The notes below the pieces were generated by a model. The model worked only from the letters and a program-made list of their open reading frames with translations, searched no databases and was not told the origin of the DNA. A stretch of DNA of 64,000 bases from Firmicutes bacterium OM04-13BH (GTDB taxonomy: Bacteria; Bacillota; Clostridia; Lachnospirales; Lachnospiraceae): the NCBI GenBank assembly GCA_003481745.1, contig QULP01000014.1, positions 358-64,357 of the forward strand. The letters run 5' to 3'. Positions 52,319-61,772 of the stretch are shown here, in pieces. The first letter of the stretch is position 1; the number at the start of each line of letters is the position of its first letter. Position numbers and translations under genes: made by a program.

Positions 52319-54368
52319 AGAAGAATATTTAGAAGAACGTTTTTCGTTGGTTACGGACCGAATTTTTGAGATAAAAGACGAGGAGAAACTGCCGGAACAG
52401 TTTTTAGGATATTTTAAGAAAACAGCCGATTTTCTCGGATATTTAATCAAACTGCATGGAAAAATTCAAGCCGGTTGGCTCAAAACAGCTTCCTTAGAAG
52501 AATTAAGGGAAAATAATGAACGGTTGTATCATGATATTCTACCAGGATACTATGAGACTTCTTATGCAAATCCTGCTTATGCCGAGAAGCTGTTAGGAAA
52601 AGAATTTGGTCCGCTGATTTGCTTTTTAGAGGCTGAGATAAGAGGGCTTATTGTATTTGTCTATGAAAATCGTCTGTTTGATATGACTGTGATTTTAGAA
52701 CTGTTTGTACAGATTTATAATCTGTTGGAAGAATCGCCTGTGTCGGCAGAAGAAGTCAGGGAATCATTGTACTGGTATGTCAGTGATTACAGTGAGGAAA
52801 TGGTTTCAAGAAGAATCTGTGAAGCAGTAGACCCGGATTTGGATTTTGCTGTGAAGATTATTGAAAACAGTGATTTAAGCGATGTGCGGTATTTATATCA
52901 ATTCGGAGAATATGTCACTCAAAATGAAGAAGAGATGGCGAAATTTTTAAGTGAGTTTTCACAGGAAGAAATTGATAAAATGGCGAGAACCTTTAGTGAG
53001 GGCTATCGAATCGGATTTGTAGTGGGTAAAAAAGATTTATCGAAGAAAAAAACAGTCAATATCCGTTATCAGCTTGGATTTGAGAGAATGGTAAAATCTG
53101 CAATTGGACAGTTTGCCAAGATGGGGCTTCGTCCGACTATCTATCGAAGTGCAGTCCATGCAGTTAATCGAAATGGTCAGAATAGAATTGGCTATTATGG
53201 GGCAGTTCCAAACCGCCAGTATGATTACGACCATAAAGAGGACAATGCGTTATTCTTTAATCAGGAATTTGTCTGCAGAAAATTGCGGGTGATGCAGGTC
53301 GCTTATGAACAGGTAAAGGAACTTGCCAATACGCATGCTGGTCCGGCAGTGATTGAAACATTTGGTGAAGAACCATTTGAACCGGAAACGAAAGCAGAAG
53401 CGTGGAGTTTAAATCCGCATCAGCAGAAGTTAAAGGTGACTTACAGCAATGAAGCAGGACAGATTGTAAATCGTTATATTATCGGGGAAGAACGCAGTTT
53501 TACGATTATCGCCTATCCGGTTTGTGAAATCGGAGCAGATTTTCGTGAAATTTTTAAAGAGACCGTGCGCTTAAATAATCTGGATTATCATTTATATCAA
53601 AACATTCAGCAGACAATGATTGATGTTCTGGATAAGGGAGACTCGGTGCATATTAAGGGAAAGGGAGCAAATGAGACAGATTTAAGAATTAGGCTTCATA
53701 CCTTAGAAAACTCAGAGAAAGAAACAAACTTTGAAAATTGTGTTGCCGATGTCAACATTCCGGTGGGTGAAGTATTTACCAGTCCGAAGTTAGAGGGAAC
53801 AAATGGTGTGCTTCATGTAAGCGGAGTTTATCTTTCCGGTTTGTATTATAAAAATTTAAAAATCTGTCTGGAAGATGGAAAAACAACGCAATATTCCTGT
53901 GAAAATTTTGAAACCGCAGATGAAAATAAATCTTATATCGAAAGTAATATTTTATATCATCATGAGTTTCTTCCGATCGGAGAATTTGCAATCGGAACGA
54001 ACACAACGGCTTATAGGATGGGAAGAAAATATGGAATCGAAGCCAAACTTCCGATTTTGATTGCAGAGAAAACGGGTCCGCATTTTGCATTGGGAGATAC
54101 CTGTTACAGCTGGTCAGAGGATACGGCTGTGTATAATCCGGATGGAAAAGAGATTATTGCAAGGGACAATGAAATTTCCCTGCTTCGTAAAGAGGATGCG
54201 GGAAAGGCTTATTTTGGATGTCATACGGATATTACCATTCCTTATGAAGAAATTGAGTTTATCCGTGTAGAAAAAGAGGGAAGAGAAATTGCTTCCATTA
54301 TTGAAAATGGAAGATTTTCTCTTGTCGGAACGGAAGAATTGAACCGTGTTCTTGACGAAACCTGTTGA
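52311..54368 (+). CDS. M29-like aminopeptidase domain protein with long N-terminal extension
   Basis: 685 aa. The C-terminal half (about 350-685) resembles M29 aminopeptidases (AmpS/PepS). It has a GDSVHIKGKG opening, DVNIPVGEVFTSPK with a metal-ligand Glu, LPIGEFAIGTN with a second Glu, and EKTGPHFALGDTCYSW with the His/Asp ligand region. The first ~340 residues are helical and unrecognised. Typical M29 enzymes are about 400 aa, so the extension is unusual. Cytoplasmic, with no signal peptide. Start overlaps the HD gene by 8 bp. Confidence 0.72.
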   Translation: MSREEYLEERFSLVTDRIFEIKDEEKLPEQFLGYFKKTADFLGYLIKLHGKIQAGWLKTASLEELRENNERLYHDILPGYYETSYANPAYAEKLLGKEFGPLICFLEAEIRGLIVFVYENRLFDMTVILELFVQIYNLLEESPVSAEEVRESLYWYVSDYSEEMVSRRICEAVDPDLDFAVKIIENSDLSDVRYLYQFGEYVTQNEEEMAKFLSEFSQEEIDKMARTFSEGYRIGFVVGKKDLSKKKTVNIRYQLGFERMVKSAIGQFAKMGLRPTIYRSAVHAVNRNGQNRIGYYGAVPNRQYDYDHKEDNALFFNQEFVCRKLRVMQVAYEQVKELANTHAGPAVIETFGEEPFEPETKAEAWSLNPHQQKLKVTYSNEAGQIVNRYIIGEERSFTIIAYPVCEIGADFREIFKETVRLNNLDYHLYQNIQQTMIDVLDKGDSVHIKGKGANETDLRIRLHTLENSEKETNFENCVADVNIPVGEVFTSPKLEGTNGVLHVSGVYLSGLYYKNLKICLEDGKTTQYSCENFETADENKSYIESNILYHHEFLPIGEFAIGTNTTAYRMGRKYGIEAKLPILIAEKTGPHFALGDTCYSWSEDTAVYNPDGKEIIARDNEISLLRKEDAGKAYFGCHTDITIPYEEIEFIRVEKEGREIASIIENGRFSLVGTEELNRVLDETC

Positions 54369-54374
54369 AACCTG

Positions 54375-54403
54375 TTGACAAGTTTTGGAAGTCTATGTAA
54401 AAT
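54375..54403 (+). promoter_or_regulatory. Promoter of the purE operon
   Basis: TTGACA, a 17-bp spacer, then TAAAAT, about 55 nt before the purE start. There is no room for a purine riboswitch between them. Confidence 0.75.
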
Positions 54404-54456
54404 TGTCCGTGTAAGACCAGACATTTTGTATATTAATTTAAGAAGGAGATTGAATC

Positions 54457-54963
54457 ATGGCAAAAGTTGGAATTGTTATGGGAAGCGACTCAGATATGCC
54501 TGTTATGAGCAAAGCAGCAGACATGTTAGAAAAATTCGGGATTGACTATGAAATGACAATTATTTCTGCACACAGAGAACCGGATGTGTTCTTTGAATAT
54601 GCGAAAAGTGCAGAGGAAAAAGGATTCAAAGTGATTATTGCAGGAGCTGGTATGGCAGCACATCTTCCGGGTATGTGTGCGGCAATCTTTCCAATGCCGG
54701 TTATTGGTATCCCAATGCATACGACATCTTTAGGAGGAAGAGATTCTTTATATTCAATTGTGCAGATGCCGTCAGGAATACCAGTAGCAACAGTAGCAAT
54801 TAATGGAGGCGCAAATGCGGGAATCCTTGCAGCCAAGATTCTGGCAACTTCAGACCCTGAACTTCTCAAGAAGCTGAAAGACTACAAAGAGGACTTAAAA
54901 GACCAGGTCGTTGCAAAAGATGCAAAGCTTCAGGAAGTAGGATATAAAAATTACAACAAATAA
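54457..54963 (+). CDS. purE: 5-(carboxyamino)imidazole ribonucleotide mutase
   Basis: 168 aa. It rearranges N5-CAIR to CAIR in purine synthesis. Motifs are MGSDSDMPVM, ISAHREPD and GAGMAAHLPGM. RBS AAGGAG. purK is not adjacent. First gene of purE-purM-purN-purD. Confidence 0.96.
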   Translation: MAKVGIVMGSDSDMPVMSKAADMLEKFGIDYEMTIISAHREPDVFFEYAKSAEEKGFKVIIAGAGMAAHLPGMCAAIFPMPVIGIPMHTTSLGGRDSLYSIVQMPSGIPVATVAINGGANAGILAAKILATSDPELLKKLKDYKEDLKDQVVAKDAKLQEVGYKNYNK

Positions 54964-54978
54964 TTGGAGGATAACAAA

Positions 54979-56004
54979 ATGGATTACAAGAATGCCGGTG
55001 TAGATATCGAGGCAGGTTACAAATCAGTGGAATTAATGAAAGAACATATCAAAAAGACAATGCGTTCGGAAGTACTGACAAATATCGGTGGCTTTTCAGG
55101 TGCATTTTCTATGGAAAAATTTAAAGACATGGAAAAACCTACTCTGGTATCTGGTACAGATGGAGTAGGAACAAAACTGAAACTGGCATTTATTATGGAT
55201 AAACATGACACAGTAGGAATCGACTGTGTTGCAATGTGTGTCAATGACATTGCCTGTGCAGGTGGAGAACCTTTATTTTTCCTTGACTATATTGCCTGTG
55301 GAAAGAACTATCCGGAAAAAATTGCGGAAATCGTAAAAGGTGTTGCAACAGGATGTGAAATGTCAAGTGCTGCATTAATCGGTGGAGAGACAGCAGAAAT
55401 GCCAGGTTTCTATCCGGAGGATGAGTATGACCTTGCAGGTTTTGCAGTTGGCGTGGTAGATGAAAAAGATTTAATTACAGGAAAAGACTTAAAAGCAGGG
55501 GATGTTTTAGTGGGTATGGCATCCTCAGGTGTTCACAGCAATGGATTTTCTTTAGTTCGTAAAGTATTTGATATGACAAAAGAATCATTGGATACTTATT
55601 ATGATGAACTTGGAAAAACACTTGGAGAAGCATTAATTGCACCGACAAAAATCTATGTAAAAGCGCTCAGAAGCGTGAAAGAAGCAGGAGTGCGTGTAAA
55701 AGCATGTAGTCATATCACAGGCGGTGGTTTCTATGAAAACGTACCGAGAATGTTAAATGATGATGTATGTGCAGTGATTGAAAAAGACAGTTATCCAATT
55801 CCTCCAATTTTTAAATTAATGGCCGAAAAAGGCCAGATAGAAGAAACCATGATGTACAATACTTATAATATGGGTATCGGTATGATTATGGCAGTAGACC
55901 CTGCAGATGTGGACAAGACCGTAGAAGCAGTCAAAGCAGCAGGAGAAACTCCTTATGTAATCGGAAAAATCGAAGCCGGTGAAAAAGGCGTAAAATTAGT
56001 ATAA
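54979..56004 (+). CDS. purM: Phosphoribosylformylglycinamidine cyclo-ligase
   Basis: 341-aa AIR synthetase. ATP-dependent ring closure of FGAM. Family segments are [47 protein letters not shown] and [12 protein letters not shown] 54979 follows GGAGGA. Confidence 0.96.
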   Translation: MDYKNAGVDIEAGYKSVELMKEHIKKTMRSEVLTNIGGFSGAFSMEKFKDMEKPTLVSGTDGVGTKLKLAFIMDKHDTVGIDCVAMCVNDIACAGGEPLFFLDYIACGKNYPEKIAEIVKGVATGCEMSSAALIGGETAEMPGFYPEDEYDLAGFAVGVVDEKDLITGKDLKAGDVLVGMASSGVHSNGFSLVRKVFDMTKESLDTYYDELGKTLGEALIAPTKIYVKALRSVKEAGVRVKACSHITGGGFYENVPRMLNDDVCAVIEKDSYPIPPIFKLMAEKGQIEETMMYNTYNMGIGMIMAVDPADVDKTVEAVKAAGETPYVIGKIEAGEKGVKLV

Positions 56005-56015
56005 ATAAAATGAGC

Positions 56016-56048
56016 GGGGGTGTGGCATGTTGGATGCCGCAGCCCTTT
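56016..56048 (+). terminator. Terminator-like hairpin between purM and purN
   Basis: GGGTGTGGCAT/ATGCCGCAGCCC stem followed by TTTT. It may be leaky, as purN-purD continue on the same strand. Confidence 0.7.
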
Positions 56049-56152
56049 TGCTGTAAAAATGGATAAAATTTGGATGTGATTGGCAAAGATCAATTGCGAA
56101 ATTAGTGGAGGAAAAACTCCAAAGGTACATTAATAACAGGAGGAAGAGGCAC

Positions 56153-56776
56153 GTGAAATTAGCGGTACTTGTGTCAGGAGGCGGAACGAATCTTCAGGCA
56201 ATTATCGATTCCATTGAAAGTGGAACAATTACAAATGCGGAAATTGCGGTTGTAATCAGTAATAATCCGAATGCTTATGCGTTAGAGAGAGCGAAAGCAC
56301 ATCACATTGAGGCAAAATGCGTTTCACCAAAAAGTTATGAATCGAGGGAAGCATTTAATCAGGCTCTGCTTGAGGCAATCCAGTCTTATCAGGTAGATTT
56401 GGTGGTGCTTGCAGGTTGTCTAGTTGTGATTCCTGAAATTATGGTAAAGGCTTATCCAAATAAAATTATTAATATTCATCCGGCTCTGATTCCATCTTTT
56501 TGCGGAACCGGATATTACGGCTTGAAAGTACATGAAGGTGTCTTAAAAAGAGGTGTGAAAGTGACAGGAGCAACGGTTCACTTTGTAGATGAGGGAACAG
56601 ATACCGGCCCGATTATTTTGCAAAAGGCAGTGGAAGTGAAACAGGAAGATACTCCTGAAGTTCTTCAAAGAAGAGTCATGGAAGAGGCAGAATGGAAGAT
56701 TATGCCAAAGGCAATTGATTTAATTGCAAATGGTAAAGTGGAAGTAGTAAACGGTCTTGTAAAAATAAAAGAATAA
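56153..56776 (+). CDS. purN: Phosphoribosylglycinamide formyltransferase
   Basis: About 207 aa. It transfers formyl from 10-formyl-THF to GAR. It has VSGGGTNLQAI, the catalytic NIHPALIPSF, HFVDEGTDTGPII and the Asp of the HxSxxxD-type site. The GTG at 56153 follows AGGAGGAAG; the longer frame adds atypical basic residues. Confidence 0.94.
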   Translation: MKLAVLVSGGGTNLQAIIDSIESGTITNAEIAVVISNNPNAYALERAKAHHIEAKCVSPKSYESREAFNQALLEAIQSYQVDLVVLAGCLVVIPEIMVKAYPNKIINIHPALIPSFCGTGYYGLKVHEGVLKRGVKVTGATVHFVDEGTDTGPIILQKAVEVKQEDTPEVLQRRVMEEAEWKIMPKAIDLIANGKVEVVNGLVKIKE

Positions 56777-56801
56777 CAAGAGCGGTGAAAGGGGAACATA
56801 C

Positions 56802-58076
56802 ATGAAAGTATTAATTATTGGAAGCGGCGGAAGAGAGCATGCAATTGCGTGGAAAGTGGCACAGAGTCCGAAAGTAGATAAAATTTACTGCGCACCGGGA
56901 AATGCGGGAATTGCAGAGTATGCAGAATGTGTAGCAATCGGCGCAATGGAATTTGATAAACTTGTAGCTTTTGCGAAAGAAAAAGAAATTGATTTAACCG
57001 TAGTAGGTATGGATGACCCACTGGTTGGTGGAGTAGTAGATGCCTTTGAAAAAGAAGGTCTGCGTGTATTTGGACCGAGAAAAAATGCAGCGATTTTGGA
57101 AGGTTCAAAGGCTTTTTCAAAAGATTTAATGAAAAAATACAATATTCCGACCGCTGCTTATGAAAATTTTGAAAGTGCAGATGAGGCACTTGCTTACTTA
57201 AGAGAAAAAGCAGATTTCCCGATTGTGTTGAAAGCAGACGGATTGGCGCTTGGAAAGGGCGTTTTAATCTGTAACACTTTGGAAGAGGCAGAAGAAGGGG
57301 TAAAAACCATCATGCTCGATAAGAAATTCGGTTCTGCCGGAAATACTCTGGTAATCGAAGAATTTATGACGGGACGTGAAGTTTCTGTGCTTTCTTTTGT
57401 AGATGGAAAAACAATTAAAACCATGACATCCGCACAGGACCATAAACGTGCAAAAGACGGTGATCAGGGATTAAATACCGGAGGTATGGGTACTTTCTCT
57501 CCAAGCCCATTCTACACAAAAGAAGTGGATGATTTCTGTGAGAAATATGTTTATCAGGCAACGGTAGATGCAATGGCAGCAGAGGGACGGGAATTTAAAG
57601 GAATTATTTTCTTTGGTCTGATGCTGACAGAGAAAGGACCAAGAGTCTTAGAGTATAATGCAAGATTTGGTGACCCGGAAGCGCAGGTAGTGATTCCAAG
57701 ATTAAAAAATGATATCGTGGAAGTATTTGAAGCCTGCATTGATGGAACACTTGATAAAGTAGATTTACAGTTTGAAGAGAATGCAGCAGTGTGCGTGGTT
57801 TTAGCTTCTGATGGATATCCGGTTTCTTATGAGAAAGGATTTCCGATTGAAGGTTTGGAGACGTTTAAAGAAAAAGACGGATATTATGTATTTCATGCAG
57901 GAACTGCATTTAAGGACGGAAAAATTGTAACCAATGGCGGTCGTGTCTTAGGTGTAACTGCAAAAGGTGCGGATTTAAAAGAAGCCCGTGCAAATGCTTA
58001 TGAGGCAACAAAATGGATTTCTTTTGAGAATAAATACATGAGAAATGACATTGGAAAAGCCATTGATGAAGCATAA
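56802..58076 (+). CDS. purD: Phosphoribosylamine-glycine ligase
   Basis: 424-aa ATP-grasp enzyme making GAR. The N-terminal motif is VLIIGSGGREHAIAWK. The ATP-grasp core has PIVLKADGLALGKGV, VIEEFMTGREVSVLSF and EYNARFGDPEAQ. RBS AAAGGGG. Last gene of the pur group. Confidence 0.96.
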   Translation: MKVLIIGSGGREHAIAWKVAQSPKVDKIYCAPGNAGIAEYAECVAIGAMEFDKLVAFAKEKEIDLTVVGMDDPLVGGVVDAFEKEGLRVFGPRKNAAILEGSKAFSKDLMKKYNIPTAAYENFESADEALAYLREKADFPIVLKADGLALGKGVLICNTLEEAEEGVKTIMLDKKFGSAGNTLVIEEFMTGREVSVLSFVDGKTIKTMTSAQDHKRAKDGDQGLNTGGMGTFSPSPFYTKEVDDFCEKYVYQATVDAMAAEGREFKGIIFFGLMLTEKGPRVLEYNARFGDPEAQVVIPRLKNDIVEVFEACIDGTLDKVDLQFEENAAVCVVLASDGYPVSYEKGFPIEGLETFKEKDGYYVFHAGTAFKDGKIVTNGGRVLGVTAKGADLKEARANAYEATKWISFENKYMRNDIGKAIDEA

Positions 58077-58106
58077 AAAGTAAGTCGAAAAAATAAAATG
58101 GGAAGA

Positions 58107-58143
58107 AACAGTCTGAATTTAATGAATTCAGGCTGTTTTTTTG
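58107..58143 (+). terminator. Terminator of the pur operon
   Basis: AACAGTCTGAATT/AATTCAGGCTGTT stem followed by T7. Confidence 0.9.
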
Positions 58144-58144
58144 G

Positions 58145-58173
58145 TTGACGAAAGGTACAAAAGTGGCTATAAT
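58145..58173 (+). promoter_or_regulatory. Promoter of the TrpXYZ-like transporter
   Basis: TTGACG, a 17-bp spacer, then TATAAT, about 90 nt upstream of the lipoprotein gene. No T-box is recognisable in the short leader. Confidence 0.82.
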
Positions 58174-58260
58174 CTTAATTATAATTTCTATATGATTTAT
58201 CGCTTTAAAGGGTAACGGTTTAAAGCGAAGAGTCCATTGAGGAAAAAGGAGGAAAAGATT

Positions 58261-59274
58261 ATGAAATTAAGAAAAATTATGGCAGTTTTAATGGCAGCAT
58301 CTGTAGCTGCATCACTTGCAGGATGTGGAGGAAGTTCTTCTTCAGGTTCTTCCGATAGTTCTTCAGACAGTGCTTCTTCTGATTCCGGAAAAGTATACAA
58401 AATCGGTATTTGCCAGCAGTTAGAGCACGAAGCACTTGATCAGGCAACACAGGGATTTGAAGATGCGTGTGAAGAAAAATTCGGAAAAGACAATGTTACA
58501 TTTGACCTTCAGAATGGACAGGGTGAGCAGGCAAACTGTGCAACCATTACGAATAGCTTTGTTGCGGATAATGTGGATTTGATTCTTGCAAATGCGACAA
58601 CCGCACTTCAGTGTGCAGCAGCAGCAACGGATTCCATTCCGATTTTAGGAACTTCTATTACAGATTATGCAACTGCACTTGATATTTCTGACTGGAATGG
58701 TTCCACCGGAATGAATATTTCAGGTACCAGTGACCTGGCGCCGATTGACCAGCAGGAAGATATGCTGGTTGAGTTAGTTCCGGATGTAAAAACAGTTGGA
58801 ATTTTATATTGCTCTGCAGAGCCAAACTCTGCTTATCAGGCAAAATTATTTGAAGATGCGTTAAAAGAAGATGGAATTGAGTATAAAGAGTATACAGCAG
58901 CAGATTCTAACGAGATTCAGTCTGTTACAACTTCTGCAATTTCCGAGTGTGATGCACTTTACATTCCGACGGATAATACAATGGCATCAAATACAGAAAT
59001 TATTAATAATATCTGTCTGCCGGCTAAAGTTCCGGTAGTTGCAGGAGAGCAGGGTATCTGTGCCGGATGTGGTATTGCAACCCTTTCTATCAGCTATTAT
59101 GATATTGGATACAAAGCTGGTGAAATGGCTTATGATATTCTTGAAAACGGAAAAGATATAAGTACCATGGAAATCGAGACTGCACCAAATGTAACAAAGA
59201 TGTATAATCCGACAATTTGTGAAGAACTTGGCATCGAAGTTCCGGATGAATATGAAGCAATTGAGCAGGAATAA
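58261..59274 (+). CDS. ABC transporter substrate-binding lipoprotein (TrpX-like)
   Basis: About 337 aa. Lipoprotein signal with lipobox SLAGC, then a Ser-rich linker. The two-lobed ABC_sub_bind domain has KIGICQQLEHEALDQATQGF, NATTALQCAAAATDSIPILGTS and GEQGICAGCGIATLSISY. The family includes the tryptophan-binding TrpX, but the ligand is not proven here. ATG 58261 follows AAGGAGGA. It heads a three-gene ABC operon. Confidence 0.9.
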   Translation: MKLRKIMAVLMAASVAASLAGCGGSSSSGSSDSSSDSASSDSGKVYKIGICQQLEHEALDQATQGFEDACEEKFGKDNVTFDLQNGQGEQANCATITNSFVADNVDLILANATTALQCAAAATDSIPILGTSITDYATALDISDWNGSTGMNISGTSDLAPIDQQEDMLVELVPDVKTVGILYCSAEPNSAYQAKLFEDALKEDGIEYKEYTAADSNEIQSVTTSAISECDALYIPTDNTMASNTEIINNICLPAKVPVVAGEQGICAGCGIATLSISYYDIGYKAGEMAYDILENGKDISTMEIETAPNVTKMYNPTICEELGIEVPDEYEAIEQE

Positions 59275-59336
59275 AAGAACAGAATGAATTACTCTTGGAA
59301 TTTTTCTGTGTAGTAGTGTATTATAATGTTGATTTT

Positions 59337-59385
59337 CAGGCAAATAACGCAGGATAAATTTTTAGTCTGCGCTATTTGTCTGGTT
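59337..59385 (+). other. Hairpin between the binding-protein and permease genes
   Basis: AGGCAAATAACGCAG/CTGCGCTATTTGTCT, a long imperfect stem with a weak T-run. It probably raises binding-protein expression relative to the membrane subunits. Confidence 0.6.
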
Positions 59386-59459
59386 ATTTTTGCATACTGT
59401 ATGAGGAAAGGCTTCGAGAGTATATCGTTTAAGAAAAATAAAGGAATAAGGATAAAAAA

Positions 59460-60398
59460 ATGGTAGTTTATTTTGCAGCCTTGGACCCAATGACACTTGT
59501 GCGTGCACTTCCTGGAAATGTGGCACAGGGGATTATCTGGGGAATTATGGCACTTGGAGTATATATTACGTTTCGTATTTTGGATTTTGCGGATTTGACA
59601 GTGGATGGTTCACTGGCGACCGGCGGGGCAGTTGCGGTTATGTTAATCCGTGGCGGCATGAATCCGGCACTTGCACTTGTTTTTGCATTTCTTGCAGGAA
59701 TGGTAGCAGGATTTGTAACCGGAATTTTACATACGGCATTTGGAATCCCTGGGATTCTTGCCAGCATTTTAACACAGATTGGATTGTATTCGATAAATCT
59801 TGGAATTATGGGAAAATCCAATCAGGCAATTAATGTGCTTCAGTATAAATTAGTTGCCTCTCTTCGTTATGTAACCGGAGAAGGAAGTGCCTTTTTCTTT
59901 TTAAAACTGATTCTTGGTGCAGTTGCATTAATTGCAATTATTTACTGGTTTTTTGGTACAGAACTGGGAGCTTCGATTCGTGCAACCGGATGTAATCCAC
60001 AGATGGCAAGTGCGCAGGGAATTAATACTTCCTTTAACAAAGTTCTGGCATTAATGATTTCAAATGGATTAGTTGGACTTTGTGGCGGGATTTATGCACA
60101 GTATCAAGGTGCAGCGGATGTCAATATGGGACGAGGCGCAATCGTAATCGGACTTGCAGCAGTTATTATCAGCGAGGTTATTTTTGGAAAATTATGTGCA
60201 GGAAAGAAAATCGCATTTGCATTAACTCTTGCAGCAATCTTTTTCGGAGCGATTATTTATTATATTGTAATTGCGTTTGTATTGTGGCTTAAGATGCCGT
60301 CTGATTATATGAAACTGTTTTCTGCGGTTGTAGTTGCCTGCTTCCTGGCAGTTCCTTATATGAAAGAGAAATATTTCAAGAAACGGAGGACTGCATAA
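59460..60398 (+). CDS. ABC transporter permease (TrpY-like)
   Basis: 312-aa BPD_transp_2-type permease with about eight helices. Motifs are MALGVYITFRILDFADLTVDGSLATGGAV and ELGASIRATGCNPQMASAQGIN with the coupling loop. The stop overlaps the ATPase start by one base. Confidence 0.9.
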   Translation: MVVYFAALDPMTLVRALPGNVAQGIIWGIMALGVYITFRILDFADLTVDGSLATGGAVAVMLIRGGMNPALALVFAFLAGMVAGFVTGILHTAFGIPGILASILTQIGLYSINLGIMGKSNQAINVLQYKLVASLRYVTGEGSAFFFLKLILGAVALIAIIYWFFGTELGASIRATGCNPQMASAQGINTSFNKVLALMISNGLVGLCGGIYAQYQGAADVNMGRGAIVIGLAAVIISEVIFGKLCAGKKIAFALTLAAIFFGAIIYYIVIAFVLWLKMPSDYMKLFSAVVVACFLAVPYMKEKYFKKRRTA

Positions 60399-61201
60399 TG
60401 GGATACATGTTAGAAATTCAAGACGTGCATAAGACATTTAATGCCGGAACAATCAATGAAAAAGTGGCATTAAATGGGGTAAATTTAAATTTAAATCCAG
60501 GGGATTTTGTGACGATTATCGGTGGAAATGGAGCTGGAAAATCGACAACCTTAAATGCAATCGCGGGAGTCTGGAGTATTGATGCCGGAAAAATTGTGAT
60601 TGACGGGGTAGATATCACAAAATTATCGGAACATAAAAGGGCAGCATTTTTAGGAAGAGTGTTCCAGGATCCGATGACAGGAACAGCAGCAACCATGTCG
60701 ATTGAAGAAAATATGGCAATTGCGGCAAGACGTGGTCAGAGACGTGGACTTGGATGGGGAATTACGAAAAAAGAGAGAGAATCATTTAAAGAATCATTGA
60801 AAACTTTGGATCTTGGACTCGAAGACCGTTTGAGTAGTAAAGTAGGATTACTTTCCGGTGGACAGAGACAGGCGATTACCTTATTGATGGCATCCCTTAA
60901 GAAACCAAAACTTCTGCTTTTAGATGAACATACAGCGGCGCTTGACCCGAAAACAGCGGCAAAGGTATTAGCGCTTTCTGATAAAATCATCAGTGACCAC
61001 AATCTGACAGCTATGATGGTAACACATAATATGAAAGATGCAATTTTACACGGAAATCGTCTGATTATGATGCATGAAGGAAGAGTGATTTATGACGTTT
61101 CCGGTGAGGAGAAAAAACAGCTTCAGGTAGCAGATCTGCTTAAGAAATTTGAAGAAGTAAGCGGTGGAGAGTTTGCAAATGACAGAATGATGCTGGCTTA
61201 A
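60398..61201 (+). CDS. ABC transporter ATP-binding protein (TrpZ-like)
   Basis: 267 aa. Walker A GGNGAGKSTT, Q-loop VFQDPM, signature LLSGGQRQAITLLMA, Walker B LLLLDEHTAALDP. It drives the adjacent permease. A structured repeat begins about 10 bp after its stop. Confidence 0.93.
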   Translation: MGYMLEIQDVHKTFNAGTINEKVALNGVNLNLNPGDFVTIIGGNGAGKSTTLNAIAGVWSIDAGKIVIDGVDITKLSEHKRAAFLGRVFQDPMTGTAATMSIEENMAIAARRGQRRGLGWGITKKERESFKESLKTLDLGLEDRLSSKVGLLSGGQRQAITLLMASLKKPKLLLLDEHTAALDPKTAAKVLALSDKIISDHNLTAMMVTHNMKDAILHGNRLIMMHEGRVIYDVSGEEKKQLQVADLLKKFEEVSGGEFANDRMMLA

Positions 61202-61210
61202 AGAATGATT

Positions 61211-61367
61211 TTAACCAAATCAAGTAAGTCCCCTGCTTCAATTGCGAAAAGAAATAAGCAGGGGTGGGGACTTGCTTGTATCAGGAAGGGGCAAGCCCCT
61301 TCTGATAAGCTGCGTAGCAGCTATTTGGTTATGAGCAAGTAGCGAAGCGGATTGCGAATATCCACTT
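61211..61367 (+). repeat. Structured dispersed repeat, copy 2
   Basis: The outer stem TAACCAAAT/ATTTGGTTA (61212-61220 with 61323-61331) encloses three hairpins: CAAGTAAGTCCCC/GGGGACTTGCTTG, TATCAGGAAGGGGC/GCCCCTTCTGATA, and AGCTGCGTAGCAGCT. The conserved tail (61332-61367) follows directly. The architecture equals copy 1 at 11388-11545, but stem sequences differ while still pairing. Confidence 0.75.
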
Positions 61368-61406
61368 GACAGTTTGGAATGAAATAAATTCAGAAAAAAG
61401 AACAGG

Positions 61407-61443
61407 GCAGATTATGAATTTTTGATTTCATAATCTGCTTTTT
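61407..61443 (+). terminator. Terminator of the ABC operon
   Basis: GCAGATTATGAA/TTCATAATCTGC stem followed by TTTTT. Confidence 0.9.
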
Positions 61444-61499
61444 GTATCTCTCAATAGATTGTAGGATAAAGGGTACTGCATTTAATTTTTAACTAAAAT

Positions 61500-61772
61500 A
61501 TTATCTTTTCAGTAAAAGATATGATATAATAATGTAAGCAATGCGCTAAACATTATGTGTAAAAGTAGTGTAGTGGATATGACTACCCTATACAACAGAG
61601 GCGAAGTGGACACGCCCATAAGAATGAGAATTGCCTGAATTTTCAGGTGGAAACTTAAATATCAAACTTCTTAAATAGGAGCATCGGCTCCTTTGAAGTC
61701 CATTACTTTTAGGTGATGGGCAGTTCACATTATTCTATATATAACAATTCCAAAGAGGAAGCAGGTGGAAAA
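61500..61772 (+). promoter_or_regulatory. Long leader with several hairpins before the GntR gene
   Basis: TTATCT-18-TATAAT around 61503-61532 is a plausible promoter. The ~230-nt leader then shows GTAGT/ACTAC, GGCG/CGCC (about 61600), CCTGAA/TTCAGG (about 61638) and GGAGC/GCTCC (about 61678). No known riboswitch class is recognised. It may be an unassigned structured RNA. Confidence 0.4.

Noticed and set aside
54369..54456. Purine riboswitch before purE
   Set aside because: The promoter lies within 55 nt of the start codon, leaving no room for the three-way-junction aptamer.
58174..58260. T-box leader for the TrpXYZ-like operon
   Set aside because: The leader is under 90 nt and lacks the AGGGTGG-type T-box sequence and a specifier stem.
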